From a virus, in IMG/VR virus record IMGVR_UViG_3300007734_000677, positions 1 through 39,873 of that record: a stretch of DNA of 39,873 nucleotides; one strand, given 5' to 3'. Under the pieces are notes generated by a model that did not search any database, had not been told where the DNA came from, and saw only the letters and a program-made list of their open reading frames with translations. The first letter of the stretch is position 1, and each line of letters opens with the position of its first letter. The position numbers and the translations under genes were made by a program. Below are positions 27,684-36,000 of the stretch, one piece after another.

Positions 27684-29351
27684 ATGGAACATAATCGCTT
27701 TAAAACTAGTTTTTCAGAACGAATCTTCCGGCTCAAGTACGCTCAAGGTGTTAATGACACTTGGGATGCTTTGTCAGACAGGGTAGTTGACGATGTATGC
27801 GGGAGCCGTGGAGGTAAGGATCGCTCTTTAGTAAGCAAAGATGACCAGAAAGACTTAGCTGAAGCTATTAAGACCATGAAAATAATTCCCGGAGGGAGGT
27901 ACCTTTATTATGCAGGACGAGAATTCAGTGCCTTTAACAACTGCTACCTACTCAGGGCTGAAGAAGACACGCGAGAAGAGTGGGCAAACATTGTTCATAG
28001 AAGTATGTCTTGTCTATCTACTGGTGGCGGTATTGGTGTGGATTATAGTATCCTCCGTCCTGCTGGTAGAGTACTTAAACGGACGGGTGGTATATCGTCA
28101 GGCCCCATCCCTCTTATGCAAGCCGTCAATGAGATTGGGCGTAATGTAATGCAAGGTGGGAGCCGTAGGTCAGCCATCTACGCATCTCTCAACTGGCAAC
28201 ATGAAGACGTTCCCCTATTCCTCAAAGCCAAAGACTGGTCAGATGTTATTAAGAACCTTAAGGCTACGGACTTTAACTTCCCTGCACCGTTAGACATGAC
28301 TAACATCTCAGTAAACTATGATGATGCAGCACTAATTAGGGACGTAGGTCTAGCAGACGAGTACTGGCTACACAAGAATCCCATCTTCCTAGAGAACTGC
28401 AAGCAAGCCATGATGACGGGTGAACCGGGCTTTAGCTTTAACTTTGGAGACAAGCAGAATGAAACCCTGCGTAACGCCTGTACTGAAGTTACCAGCGAAG
28501 ATGACTCTGACGTTTGTAATCTTGCGAGCATCAATCTGGGCAATGTGGAAAGTCTGGAGGAATTCAAAGGGCTGGTTGCACTTGCATCAAAATTCCTCAT
28601 TTGTGGTACAATCAGAGCTGATCTACCCTACGAAAAAGTGTACAAAGTTAGAGAAAAGAATCGTCGCTTGGGACTTGGACTTATGGGTATCCACGAATGG
28701 CTCCTCAAGCGAGGATCTAAATATGAAGTAACGCCGGAACTTCACACTTGGTTAGGAGTCTATAGAGATGAATCAAAACGAGCAGCAGATGAACACGCCG
28801 AAAGACTTTTTGTCAGCCCTCCAGTTGCATATAGGGCAATTGCCCCCACTGGCAGCATCGGAATTCTTGCAGGTACTACTACTGGAATTGAGCCACTATT
28901 CGCTGTCGCTTACAAGAGGCGTTATCTTACCAATGGCACAAAATGGAAATTTGAGTTTGTTGTTGATGCCACCGCCGACAGTCTCATCAAGCGGTATAAT
29001 ATCGCCCCAGAGTCAATTGATACTGCCTACAAACTAAGCCATGACTACGAGCGACGACTTGCATTCCAAGCGGATGTTCAAGATTACGTGGACATGTCCA
29101 TTAGTTCTACCATCAACCTTCCCTCTTGGGGAACAAAAGATAACAACGAAGGAAAAATTGAACAGTTTGCTGGCACTCTTGCAAGATACGCCCCTAGACT
29201 GCGTGGATTTACGTGCTACCCTGACGGAGCTAGAGGAGGACAACCCCTCACTGAAGTCGAGTACGGAGATGCCATCAAGCACTCAGGAATAGTCTACGAA
29301 GAGAACGATATTTGTGACATAACGGGTAAAGGAGGATCATGTGGTGTCTAA
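27684..29351 (+). CDS. nrdJ: Class II (adenosylcobalamin-dependent) ribonucleotide reductase
   Basis: 555 residues, AAGGA before the ATG. Active-site residues fit an RNR alpha chain: Cys 87 in FNNCYLL and Cys 278 in DVCNLASINL (redox pair), thiyl Cys 266 in NACTE with Asn 264 and Glu 268, a glycine-rich LSTGGGIGVDYS (111-122), TGSIGILAGTTTGIEPLF, and a C-terminal Cys pair (544 and 553) for reduction by thioredoxin. No beta-subunit (NrdB) gene is next to it, and the two adjacent C-terminal Tyr typical of class I are absent, so class II with a B12 cofactor is the best reading. It makes deoxynucleotides from ribonucleotides for replication. It may depend on host cobalamin, which is notable beside the CobS/CobT-like genes. 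Confidence 0.85.
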   Translation: MEHNRFKTSFSERIFRLKYAQGVNDTWDALSDRVVDDVCGSRGGKDRSLVSKDDQKDLAEAIKTMKIIPGGRYLYYAGREFSAFNNCYLLRAEEDTREEWANIVHRSMSCLSTGGGIGVDYSILRPAGRVLKRTGGISSGPIPLMQAVNEIGRNVMQGGSRRSAIYASLNWQHEDVPLFLKAKDWSDVIKNLKATDFNFPAPLDMTNISVNYDDAALIRDVGLADEYWLHKNPIFLENCKQAMMTGEPGFSFNFGDKQNETLRNACTEVTSEDDSDVCNLASINLGNVESLEEFKGLVALASKFLICGTIRADLPYEKVYKVREKNRRLGLGLMGIHEWLLKRGSKYEVTPELHTWLGVYRDESKRAADEHAERLFVSPPVAYRAIAPTGSIGILAGTTTGIEPLFAVAYKRRYLTNGTKWKFEFVVDATADSLIKRYNIAPESIDTAYKLSHDYERRLAFQADVQDYVDMSISSTINLPSWGTKDNNEGKIEQFAGTLARYAPRLRGFTCYPDGARGGQPLTEVEYGDAIKHSGIVYEENDICDITGKGGSCGV

Positions 29352-29709
29352 ACCAATACAGCACTTTCGTTATCCGTTGGTTGTAGTAGAATGGGATGAT
29401 GCCGAAACTAGTGGTGGCTGGGAAGAACCTCCCGCAGATCTTGGGGAAGCCATAGCCATCACAGTCGGGTTTCTTATACGAGAAACAACTAAGCACCTAC
29501 TTATAGCAAGCAGTTACGACAGTACAAACACACACACTAATGGCAGGATTCAAATCCCAGTTGGAATGATTAAGACCAAAGTAGTCTTAATTGATACTAA
29601 GAGGAGTCGAAAAGTGAGTTCCCGATCTTCAAGAGAACAGCTTGAGGTTCCGGCTGAAACTTCCACAAGAGCAATAAGTAAGCCAAACGAGTCTTTTCTA
29701 GAGAGCTAG
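29341..29709 (+). CDS. Conserved phage protein, last gene of the rightward block (122 aa)
   Basis: GTG 29341 lies inside the end of the reductase gene (11-base overlap), with AAAGGAGG upstream. The first 80 residues form a small beta domain: YPLVVVEWDDAETSGGWEE, IAITVGFLIRETTKHLLIAS, and IQIPVGMIKTKVVLID. This VEWxDA...GW...VGxLxxE....L......IPxxMI pattern is common in unnamed phage proteins. The C-terminal 40 residues are Ser/Arg/Glu-rich and look disordered. A terminator follows 75 bases later. Function unknown. Confidence 0.65.
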   Translation: MVSKPIQHFRYPLVVVEWDDAETSGGWEEPPADLGEAIAITVGFLIRETTKHLLIASSYDSTNTHTNGRIQIPVGMIKTKVVLIDTKRSRKVSSRSSREQLEVPAETSTRAISKPNESFLES

Positions 29710-29783
29710 TTCTAAACCAACTTGTTCCTAATAACAAGTTCCTAGATTTAGTAATACTGAGTTTATCAGATCTAATGCTGACT

Positions 29784-29825
29784 CCCTCAAATCCCAGAAC
29801 ATCTAGGATTTGGGGGGATTTTTTT
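29784..29825 (+). terminator. Rho-independent terminator of the rightward block
   Basis: CCCTCAAATCC pairs with GGATTTGGGGG (11 base pairs, one G-T) around an 11-base loop, followed by seven T at 29819-29825. It closes the early transcripts just before the leftward late genes, preventing convergent transcription. On the minus strand no T-tract follows, so it acts one way. Confidence 0.85.
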
Positions 29826-29831
29826 AGCAAA

Positions 29832-30158
29832 TTAGCCTGTCTGCTCTTTAACAAACCTGTTAAAGGGAATAAATCCAGAGTCCCCATCTTGGTCTAATAT
29901 GATTACTTCTGTGGGGCTAGATACTGTCCAGCAAGCTTCAAATAGCTTGCCTTTCCAAAGTACAGATGCCTTCATAAGCTCCCTAGTGGCCTTGATGTCT
30001 TCTCGGATAAGACTTAGGACGGAGGTGTACGTACAAGTTGTAGCATAAAGTCTTATTGAATTGCCGTCTAGGTTATATACCATTGTGTCTTCAGCTTTAG
30101 ACTCAACAGACCAACCAGCAATGACAACACTAAACAATACAATAACAAGCTTCAACAT
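29832..30158 (-). CDS. Secreted protein with signal peptide (108 aa)
   Basis: The start at ATG 30158 is chosen because GGAGG lies six bases before it. An upstream start at 30173 is weaker. The first 22 residues are a clear signal peptide (MLKLVIVLFSVVIAGWSVES then KA, cut before EDTMVYN). The mature part has two Cys and a C-terminal pattern LFEACWTVSSPTEVIILDQD followed by GDSGFIP, seen in small exported proteins of other phages. It lacks a lipobox Cys. It would be sent to the periplasm. Roles such as superinfection exclusion or lysis are possible, but not shown. It is the last gene of the right-hand leftward block. Confidence 0.65.
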   Translation of the reverse strand: MLKLVIVLFSVVIAGWSVESKAEDTMVYNLDGNSIRLYATTCTYTSVLSLIREDIKATRELMKASVLWKGKLFEACWTVSSPTEVIILDQDGDSGFIPFNRFVKEQTG

Positions 30159-30178
30159 GCTACACCTCCCCACAAAGT

Positions 30179-30376
30179 TTAAGTAATAGTAGCATCCTCT
30201 TCTAAAGGCTTCTCTTCTAAGGATTTAATTTTATCGACAGCAATTTGGAGTTGTTGTTTTAACACTTCCATTTCACCAGCAATAATACCTACTCGGGTCA
30301 TAGCCCAATTACGTTGTTGTTCAAGTTCGCTAATCATGGCTTGAATCTTAAGGTTTTGTTCAGACTGTTGTTCCAT
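30179..30376 (-). CDS. Small coiled-coil protein (65 aa)
   Basis: Gln/Glu-rich throughout and entirely helical: MEQQSEQNLKIQAMISELEQ, EMEVLKQQLQIAVDKIKSLE, EKPLEEDATIT. The heptad pattern suggests a short coiled coil. AGGAG precedes ATG 30376 (spacing about 8). It lies between the tail fibre and the secreted protein. It may be a tail-fibre assembly factor or a bell-shaped accessory, but this rests on position alone. Confidence 0.55.
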   Translation of the reverse strand: MEQQSEQNLKIQAMISELEQQRNWAMTRVGIIAGEMEVLKQQLQIAVDKIKSLEEKPLEEDATIT

Positions 30377-30391
30377 ATCTGTATCTCCTAA

Positions 30392-32803
30392 TTAAATTAC
30401 TTGGTATTGAAAGTTGTATTTGTAAGTAGTACTAGAGGTGGCAATGGCTACTAGATCAATCTGAGCACGATCATTTGTAAGATCAGAACTTATGGCCCCT
30501 GTCGAACCATCTCTACTACTAGAGGATATTATACCAGAACATTGTAATGTATCCCCAAAGTTAGAGGCTACTGGTAAAGACACCCCTATGCTGGTAGTAG
30601 TTCCTATAGTTGTGGAAGTTATGTCTACTGTTCCAGAACAAGTAACCACACTACCTACTCGAACGTACTGCCCAAGCCTAGTAGTGCTGGCAGTAACGTT
30701 GGTTACCGTTGTAAGGGTAGGAGTCCAAGTACCCCCAAGAACGTTAGGATATCCTGAACAGTTAGCCAAGTTCCCCGAAGCTGGAGTACCAAGAGCACCC
30801 CCGTTAACCACCACCGAACCAGCCGTTCCAGTATTGACCCCAAGGGCAGTAACAACTCCTGTACCAGTAGTTATAGTGGAAGGGGCAACCCCAGCCCCGC
30901 CACCCTGTACCAGTGCTCCAGCAGCAAGAGCAGCAGACGTAGCCCACGTTGTGGCACCAGAAAAGTATGGTATGCCGCCGCTTGTTCCTGCAACCGTTAA
31001 CGCAGGAGTAGAGGTAGCAGTTGCTACAGAAATTAACCCACCAGTAAAACTTACGCTTGTTACTGTTCCAGCCCCCGCAGGGGTTCCCCAAGTACCATCA
31101 CCGCGCCAAAAAGTAGAGGCTGACGCACTTGTACCGCTGTTCAGGTTTGTAACTGGAAGGTTGCCAGTTACACCCGTTGTAAGGGGTAGTCCAGTAGCAT
31201 TTGTTAATAATCCAGAAACAGGAGTACCTAGAGCAGGAGCAACAAACGTCTTATTGCTCATTGTCTGCGTTTTAGTCTTAAAGGTAAACTCATCAACAAC
31301 GCTGGCAAAATCAGGGATGGTAAGAGTAGTAGCCCCAATAGTCTGAGCAGTCAGAGCAACAGACACCAACTGTCCGTTGGTAAGCAGTAGCGGGGATGCA
31401 GCAGAGGTTGCAAGACTAGTGGCACTAGCCACTCCTAAGACAGGAGTAACTAATATTGGGCTGGTATCAACAACAAACTTTGTACCTGTTCCAGTCTGAG
31501 AGGCAATAGAGGTAGCGTTGCCTACACTAGTAATTGGGCCTGTCAGGTTAGCATTTGTAGAATTGTTTCCATCTAACTTCTGAATTGCTTGCAATATTGA
31601 GTCTGTGGCAGCTACGGTTCCAGCACCTGATACATAACCAGTTAACACTTTAGCAATTACTGGGGCATTGGTTAGGGTTGTAGCATTACCCACACTAGTA
31701 ACATCACCAGTTAAATTAGCATTAGTCACCACAGTTGTTGCGTTACCAACTGAAGTCACTCCACCAGTAAGGTTGGCGTTAGTTACAACTGTAGTTGCAT
31801 TGCCAACACTTGTTACCCCGCCTGTCAAATTGGCGTTGGTTACTACGGTAGTCGCATTACCAACTGAGGTTACACCACCAGTCAAGTTTGCATTAGTTAC
31901 TACTGTTGTTGCATTTCCAACAGAAGTTACGCCGCCAGTTAAGTTGGCATTGGTAACAACAGTCGCTGCATTACCCACCGATGTAACGCCCCCAGTTAAG
32001 TTAGCGTTGGTTGTCACGCTTCCCGCAGTCAATCCAGACGCTGTTCCTGTCAAGTTAGTGGCTACTCCAGAACTAGGGGTACCTAAAGCACCACCATTGA
32101 CTACAAATGCTCCTGCTGTTCCTACGTTGACTCCAAGAGCAGTTACTACACCTGTACCAGTGGTAGTTGTTGCAGGAGCAAGTCCAGCACCTCCACCCAG
32201 TACTATAGAATTAGCAGCCAAGGCCGTTGAACTAGCCCAAGTTGAAGTACTAGAGAAGTAGGGGATTCCACCAGAAGTACCTGCAATGGTAAACGCAGGA
32301 GTAGTTGTTGCAGTACCAACTGAAACAATCCCACCCGTCCAACCTACTGAAGTAACCGTTCCAGTAGCAGTTCCTGCTGGAATACTCCACGTTCCATCTC
32401 CCCGCCAAAAAGTTGTTGCTCCAGCACTAGTCCCACTATTTAAATTAGCTACAGGCAAATTACCGGATACCTCAGTAGCAAGAGCCACAGCCCCCCACGT
32501 AGGCGTAGTAGCACTACCATGCAACACTTGGGAAGCTGTCCCAGAAGTAAGCATGGTGTTCTGAGCAGAAGTCATGTGGTAGTACTCGTTAGAAGTACCA
32601 CCTTGCATACTCTGTAGTACGTTGTGAGCACGACTAAGGATGCTGGATAAAGTGCTACCAGTAAAGTCAATGCCCGTAGTCCAAGAAATAAGGCCCGTAG
32701 GAGCTAGGCCATTGACAATACGTTGTATCCTTGTCAACCACTCTTTCCAAACAGCAGGATTGCTTTGGATATCTCCGGGAGGTACGGGAGGTAAAGTAGC
32801 CAT
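30392..32803 (-). CDS. Long repetitive tail fibre protein
   Basis: 803 residues. N-terminal region (1-60, [20 protein letters not shown]) probably for virion attachment, then an [19 protein letters not shown] segment seen in fibre tips. Two long similar parts lie near residues 145-255 and 575-685 (each with VTSVxxTGGxxSV, [11 protein letters not shown], [16 protein letters not shown], VNGGALGTP). Between them are six tandem copies of a 19-residue unit ([19 protein letters not shown]). The C-terminal 110 residues have a GTWTPTLT start and strands typical of a receptor-binding beta-sandwich. Composition is Thr/Gly/Ala/Val-rich without Cys clusters. It likely recognises the host surface. Confidence 0.8.
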   Translation of the reverse strand: MATLPPVPPGDIQSNPAVWKEWLTRIQRIVNGLAPTGLISWTTGIDFTGSTLSSILSRAHNVLQSMQGGTSNEYYHMTSAQNTMLTSGTASQVLHGSATTPTWGAVALATEVSGNLPVANLNSGTSAGATTFWRGDGTWSIPAGTATGTVTSVGWTGGIVSVGTATTTPAFTIAGTSGGIPYFSSTSTWASSTALAANSIVLGGGAGLAPATTTTGTGVVTALGVNVGTAGAFVVNGGALGTPSSGVATNLTGTASGLTAGSVTTNANLTGGVTSVGNAATVVTNANLTGGVTSVGNATTVVTNANLTGGVTSVGNATTVVTNANLTGGVTSVGNATTVVTNANLTGGVTSVGNATTVVTNANLTGDVTSVGNATTLTNAPVIAKVLTGYVSGAGTVAATDSILQAIQKLDGNNSTNANLTGPITSVGNATSIASQTGTGTKFVVDTSPILVTPVLGVASATSLATSAASPLLLTNGQLVSVALTAQTIGATTLTIPDFASVVDEFTFKTKTQTMSNKTFVAPALGTPVSGLLTNATGLPLTTGVTGNLPVTNLNSGTSASASTFWRGDGTWGTPAGAGTVTSVSFTGGLISVATATSTPALTVAGTSGGIPYFSGATTWATSAALAAGALVQGGGAGVAPSTITTGTGVVTALGVNTGTAGSVVVNGGALGTPASGNLANCSGYPNVLGGTWTPTLTTVTNVTASTTRLGQYVRVGSVVTCSGTVDITSTTIGTTTSIGVSLPVASNFGDTLQCSGIISSSSRDGSTGAISSDLTNDRAQIDLVAIATSSTTYKYNFQYQVI
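31670..32011 (-). repeat. Six tandem 57-base units in the tail fibre gene
   Basis: Each unit encodes the same 19 residues (consensus [19 protein letters not shown]), starting at 32011, 31954, 31897, 31840, 31783 and 31726 on the minus strand. The amino acids are nearly identical while third codon bases vary widely between units, so DNA identity is much lower than protein identity. A seventh, separated unit ([18 protein letters not shown]) lies near 31500-31560. Confidence 0.9.
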
Positions 32804-33051
32804 TAATATTTACCTTCTTCTAGGAGAGTGGTGTTCTTAATAACATCTTTCTTAGTTATACCCAACATCCAACTGCACAGATCTCCTTTATGAAGGCCCG
32901 GCTGAATTTTAAAAAGAGACCAACTGGAACGCACAAACCACTCCAAAGGCCAAGTCTCACTGTTTCCGTTAATGCTGCAATTACCACCCACATACATAGC
33001 ATGTCCGAATCCATGAAATATATCCTCTGTAAGTTTAACATCCATAATCAT
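32803..33051 (-). CDS. Small protein between tail fibre and large virion gene (82 aa)
   Basis: ATG 33051 overlaps the stop of the 1801-residue gene (ATGA), and its own stop touches the tail-fibre ATG. The product contains aromatic and charged segments ([60 protein letters not shown]). Two Cys are present and no membrane helix. It resembles no domain I know; overlap on both sides suggests a late virion or assembly protein. Confidence 0.55.
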   Translation of the reverse strand: MIMDVKLTEDIFHGFGHAMYVGGNCSINGNSETWPLEWFVRSSWSLFKIQPGLHKGDLCSWMLGITKKDVIKNTTLLEEGKY

Positions 33052-36000
33052 TCCCAGCCACGTTCTCTAGCTTTATCTTTGTACTTTTTAATAAATTCTT
33101 TTTGTTCTTTAGCTCGCGTACTTCTTGCTAGTTTTTTCTCTGCGGCAGTTTTTCCGTATATAGGAAAGCCCATAGTGCCAGAAATAGCGCGACTCATTCC
33201 TTCTCCCTCAGGAGCATTTACTGCTGCAGAAATTTGAAATGGCAGAGCACTTTTTGCAATTACTCCTGCCCTATTAGCTAAGGAGGGATCAACAAGTTTA
33301 GGAGCATATGGACTAGCATACTCTAGTCCAGTAAGTCCTGTAATAGCAGCTTTAGGAACAAACCCCAACTTGTTTGTAAGGGTAGAAGCAGGATCAGATA
33401 ACCAGTGGTATGGTTCCATAGCGTGTTTCATAGCTTGCATACTGGTGCCATCTTGAAATTCTATTCGTGTGGGATCTTTGTTTTCCCAAATTGGGCGATT
33501 AGCCGTAACCATATTGATGGCATTTAACAGGGTAAAGTATAACAGAGCAGTTTTAAACTGGTACAGTCTAGCATAGTCAGCTTTGGTAGTGGGGTTTACC
33601 ATTCCCTTAATACCTTCTATAGGGTGCCAGTCTTTAGGGCTAAGTTTTTCAGGAAGAGCTGAAGTAAACGCTTTAATAGTAGATATAGTCCAGTCTGGAG
33701 CAAACAAAACTATTTGAAGATTCTTACGACCTTGAGGAGAGTACGCAGCCATAGACATACGTTTACCAAACTCTGTATTGGCTTTTGATGCTTCTTGAAA
33801 CCAGTTAAGACCACCAAAAGACCTGTTGATAAACTGAGTAATCTCTGCACGAGCAAGATCTTCATTAAATTCTTTACCACTCTTCATGGCATCTAGGCGT
33901 TGTTTCTCAAGGTACTTGTCTGCTGTATAGAGTTTACCTCCTGTATGCAAAAAATCCCAAGTAATCTTGTCAAAGATCCCTAGAGTATTCTTTTCTACAA
34001 ATGAAAGACTTGTTTCTAAAACCCTAGTCTTGGGGCCATATTTACCAATCATACTGTCTCCAAACTTACCAGCACTAGCAAGAAGTCCCTTAGTGACATC
34101 CTCAGGAACTTCTAGAACAAGTCCGGATTTGATCCATTTGTCAGTACTATCCCCAAGTCCACCTTCTTTAAACCGAGCAACAGCTTGAGTTATCCCAGAC
34201 ATCTTAGTACCAAGTATCTTGTCTGCTATACCTAAAGTAACTTCCTTAACTGGAGTCCACAGTGGTACGTGAGCACTAGACAACACTTCCATAAGACTTT
34301 TAGCGTGGAAGAAGGAGCCAATGACGTTTAGACGTTTAACTCCTTGTGAAACTGTATAAATGGCATCTATAGCTTTATTGCCTCTAGTCTCAAAAGCAAA
34401 CTTGAGGGCAGGAGCTAGATCAGGATGCACAGTGTAACCAGCAAATTGTCTGTCTTGAATCATTTCCCAGCCGCGAGGCATAGGGTCTTCTTCAGTAACT
34501 CTCCTAACCAAAGACTCCCCAGCAGCATTACGAATACCTTTAACGCTATCTATAAGTTTCTTGTTCTCAATAGCCTTTTCCATAGACAGAGCATATTCTT
34601 TGTATATCTCAGCTACGTCAGTAGTCTTGATCTCAAGTTTAAAATCCTTGCCAGCAGCAGAAATTTTATCATTGATCCATCCAAGAGTTTTTTCCAAATT
34701 TTCAAAAGTATCGACCTTACGCTCTTTACCAAAGCGGCTTTCAGGAGTCATGCCCCCAAGTCCAGCACCCTTCTTACCAAACAATTCTCCGAGTAATTCT
34801 TCTAGAGCACCCTTGGGCATATCAGACCAGTTAACAATGTGGGTAACGTAGTTCTCAAGAAGACCATTGACCACACCCTCCTTAACAGCCCTCTCCCCAA
34901 TGTCTTTCATAGCAACTTGGTAACGTTCTGCTAGTTCTTTAGCTGGGCCAGTAAGCTTATCGGCTTCACCCTTGTCAATAGCCCGAGCTACTTCTTCCCG
35001 GATGTTCTTAGGAACAAGTTCAGTCATCTTACGAGCTTCGTTATGGATGATCCGCTCATTAGCCATTTTGGTGTTGAGGTTTATGCTTACAAACTTCTCC
35101 ACTTCTTTAACAGGTTCTTTCCAAGTGCCTGTATACTTCTTCCAGTCTTCAAAGAACTTTAGAGCAGCAGCCTCACCTTGAGCAGCATAGATGTCTTCAG
35201 CGTGTTTCATAAACGCTGCTTCACTACTAATGGAACGGACATCAATGCCTTTAGCAGCCTTCTTGACTTCTTCAGGGAGAATCTTAGAAGCTGCTACAGG
35301 GCCACTACCTTCGGCAGCATCTCTTTTTGCCCTGAGTTTCTCAAAGTGGTATTCAGTGTAGTGTTTTCTAATAGAATCTTCTTGGACTTTGTTTAGAGTT
35401 GCGCCTTCTTGGTGGGCTTCAAATCCAGCTTGATAGACTTCGCCATCTGCTTCGTTCTCAGCCATTTTCCTCAATTCAGTATCAGTTTTTCTAGAAAACT
35501 CAAGACGTTCTTTATTGGCTCTCATGGTGTCAAAAGCTTTTTCCCCAACAGACCTATTGTCAGGAGAAGTTTCTCCGTAGTATTCCTCTGCCCTTTCCAT
35601 TTCTGTTGGGCCTTTCTTACGAAGAGCATCCCACTCTTGTAGCCACTTGCCCTCTGACCTCTCATCTAGAACTTTGTTGATGTGTTCTTTGCCTGCCATT
35701 TGTTTGTTAAAACTTCCTTCAGTTTCATCAACTTTTCTGGCAGCTTCAAGAATGTCGGCTTTAGTCAGATACTTTTTATAGATTTCACGCTGAGCTTCAT
35801 CTCTGCTGATGGTAGAGAAACGATCAGCCACAGGTTGGGACATTTCAACATCAACCTTTTCCCAAGCTTTTTTAGTATCAGGATCTTCAAAAAGATCTTT
35901 ACGTTTAGAGTCTAACTTAGTAACTTCTTTTTCGGAAGAAACTAGCGTAGGCTTCATTGCGTTTTGAGCATCCTTAACAAGCTTTCCTAGGGAATGTTCT

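Noticed and set aside
27615-27694. A 26-codon frame leading into the reductase gene
   Set aside because: Possible coupling peptide, but too short and mostly overlapping the 92-residue gene; no independent support.
11396-29710. T7-type single-subunit RNA polymerase
   Set aside because: No gene of suitable length or motif exists in the rightward block; the family A enzyme at 21494 is a DNA polymerase with exonuclease motifs.
31670-32011. CRISPR-like regular spacing of repeats
   Set aside because: Units are contiguous 57-base coding repeats in frame with the fibre gene; there are no unique spacers and no cas genes.
30492-32564. Long plus-strand reading frames of 92-284 residues opposite the tail fibre gene
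   Set aside because: They mirror the repetitive Thr/Gly/Val codons of the fibre gene, giving Pro/Val/Thr-rich products without ribosome sites. They are antisense artefacts.
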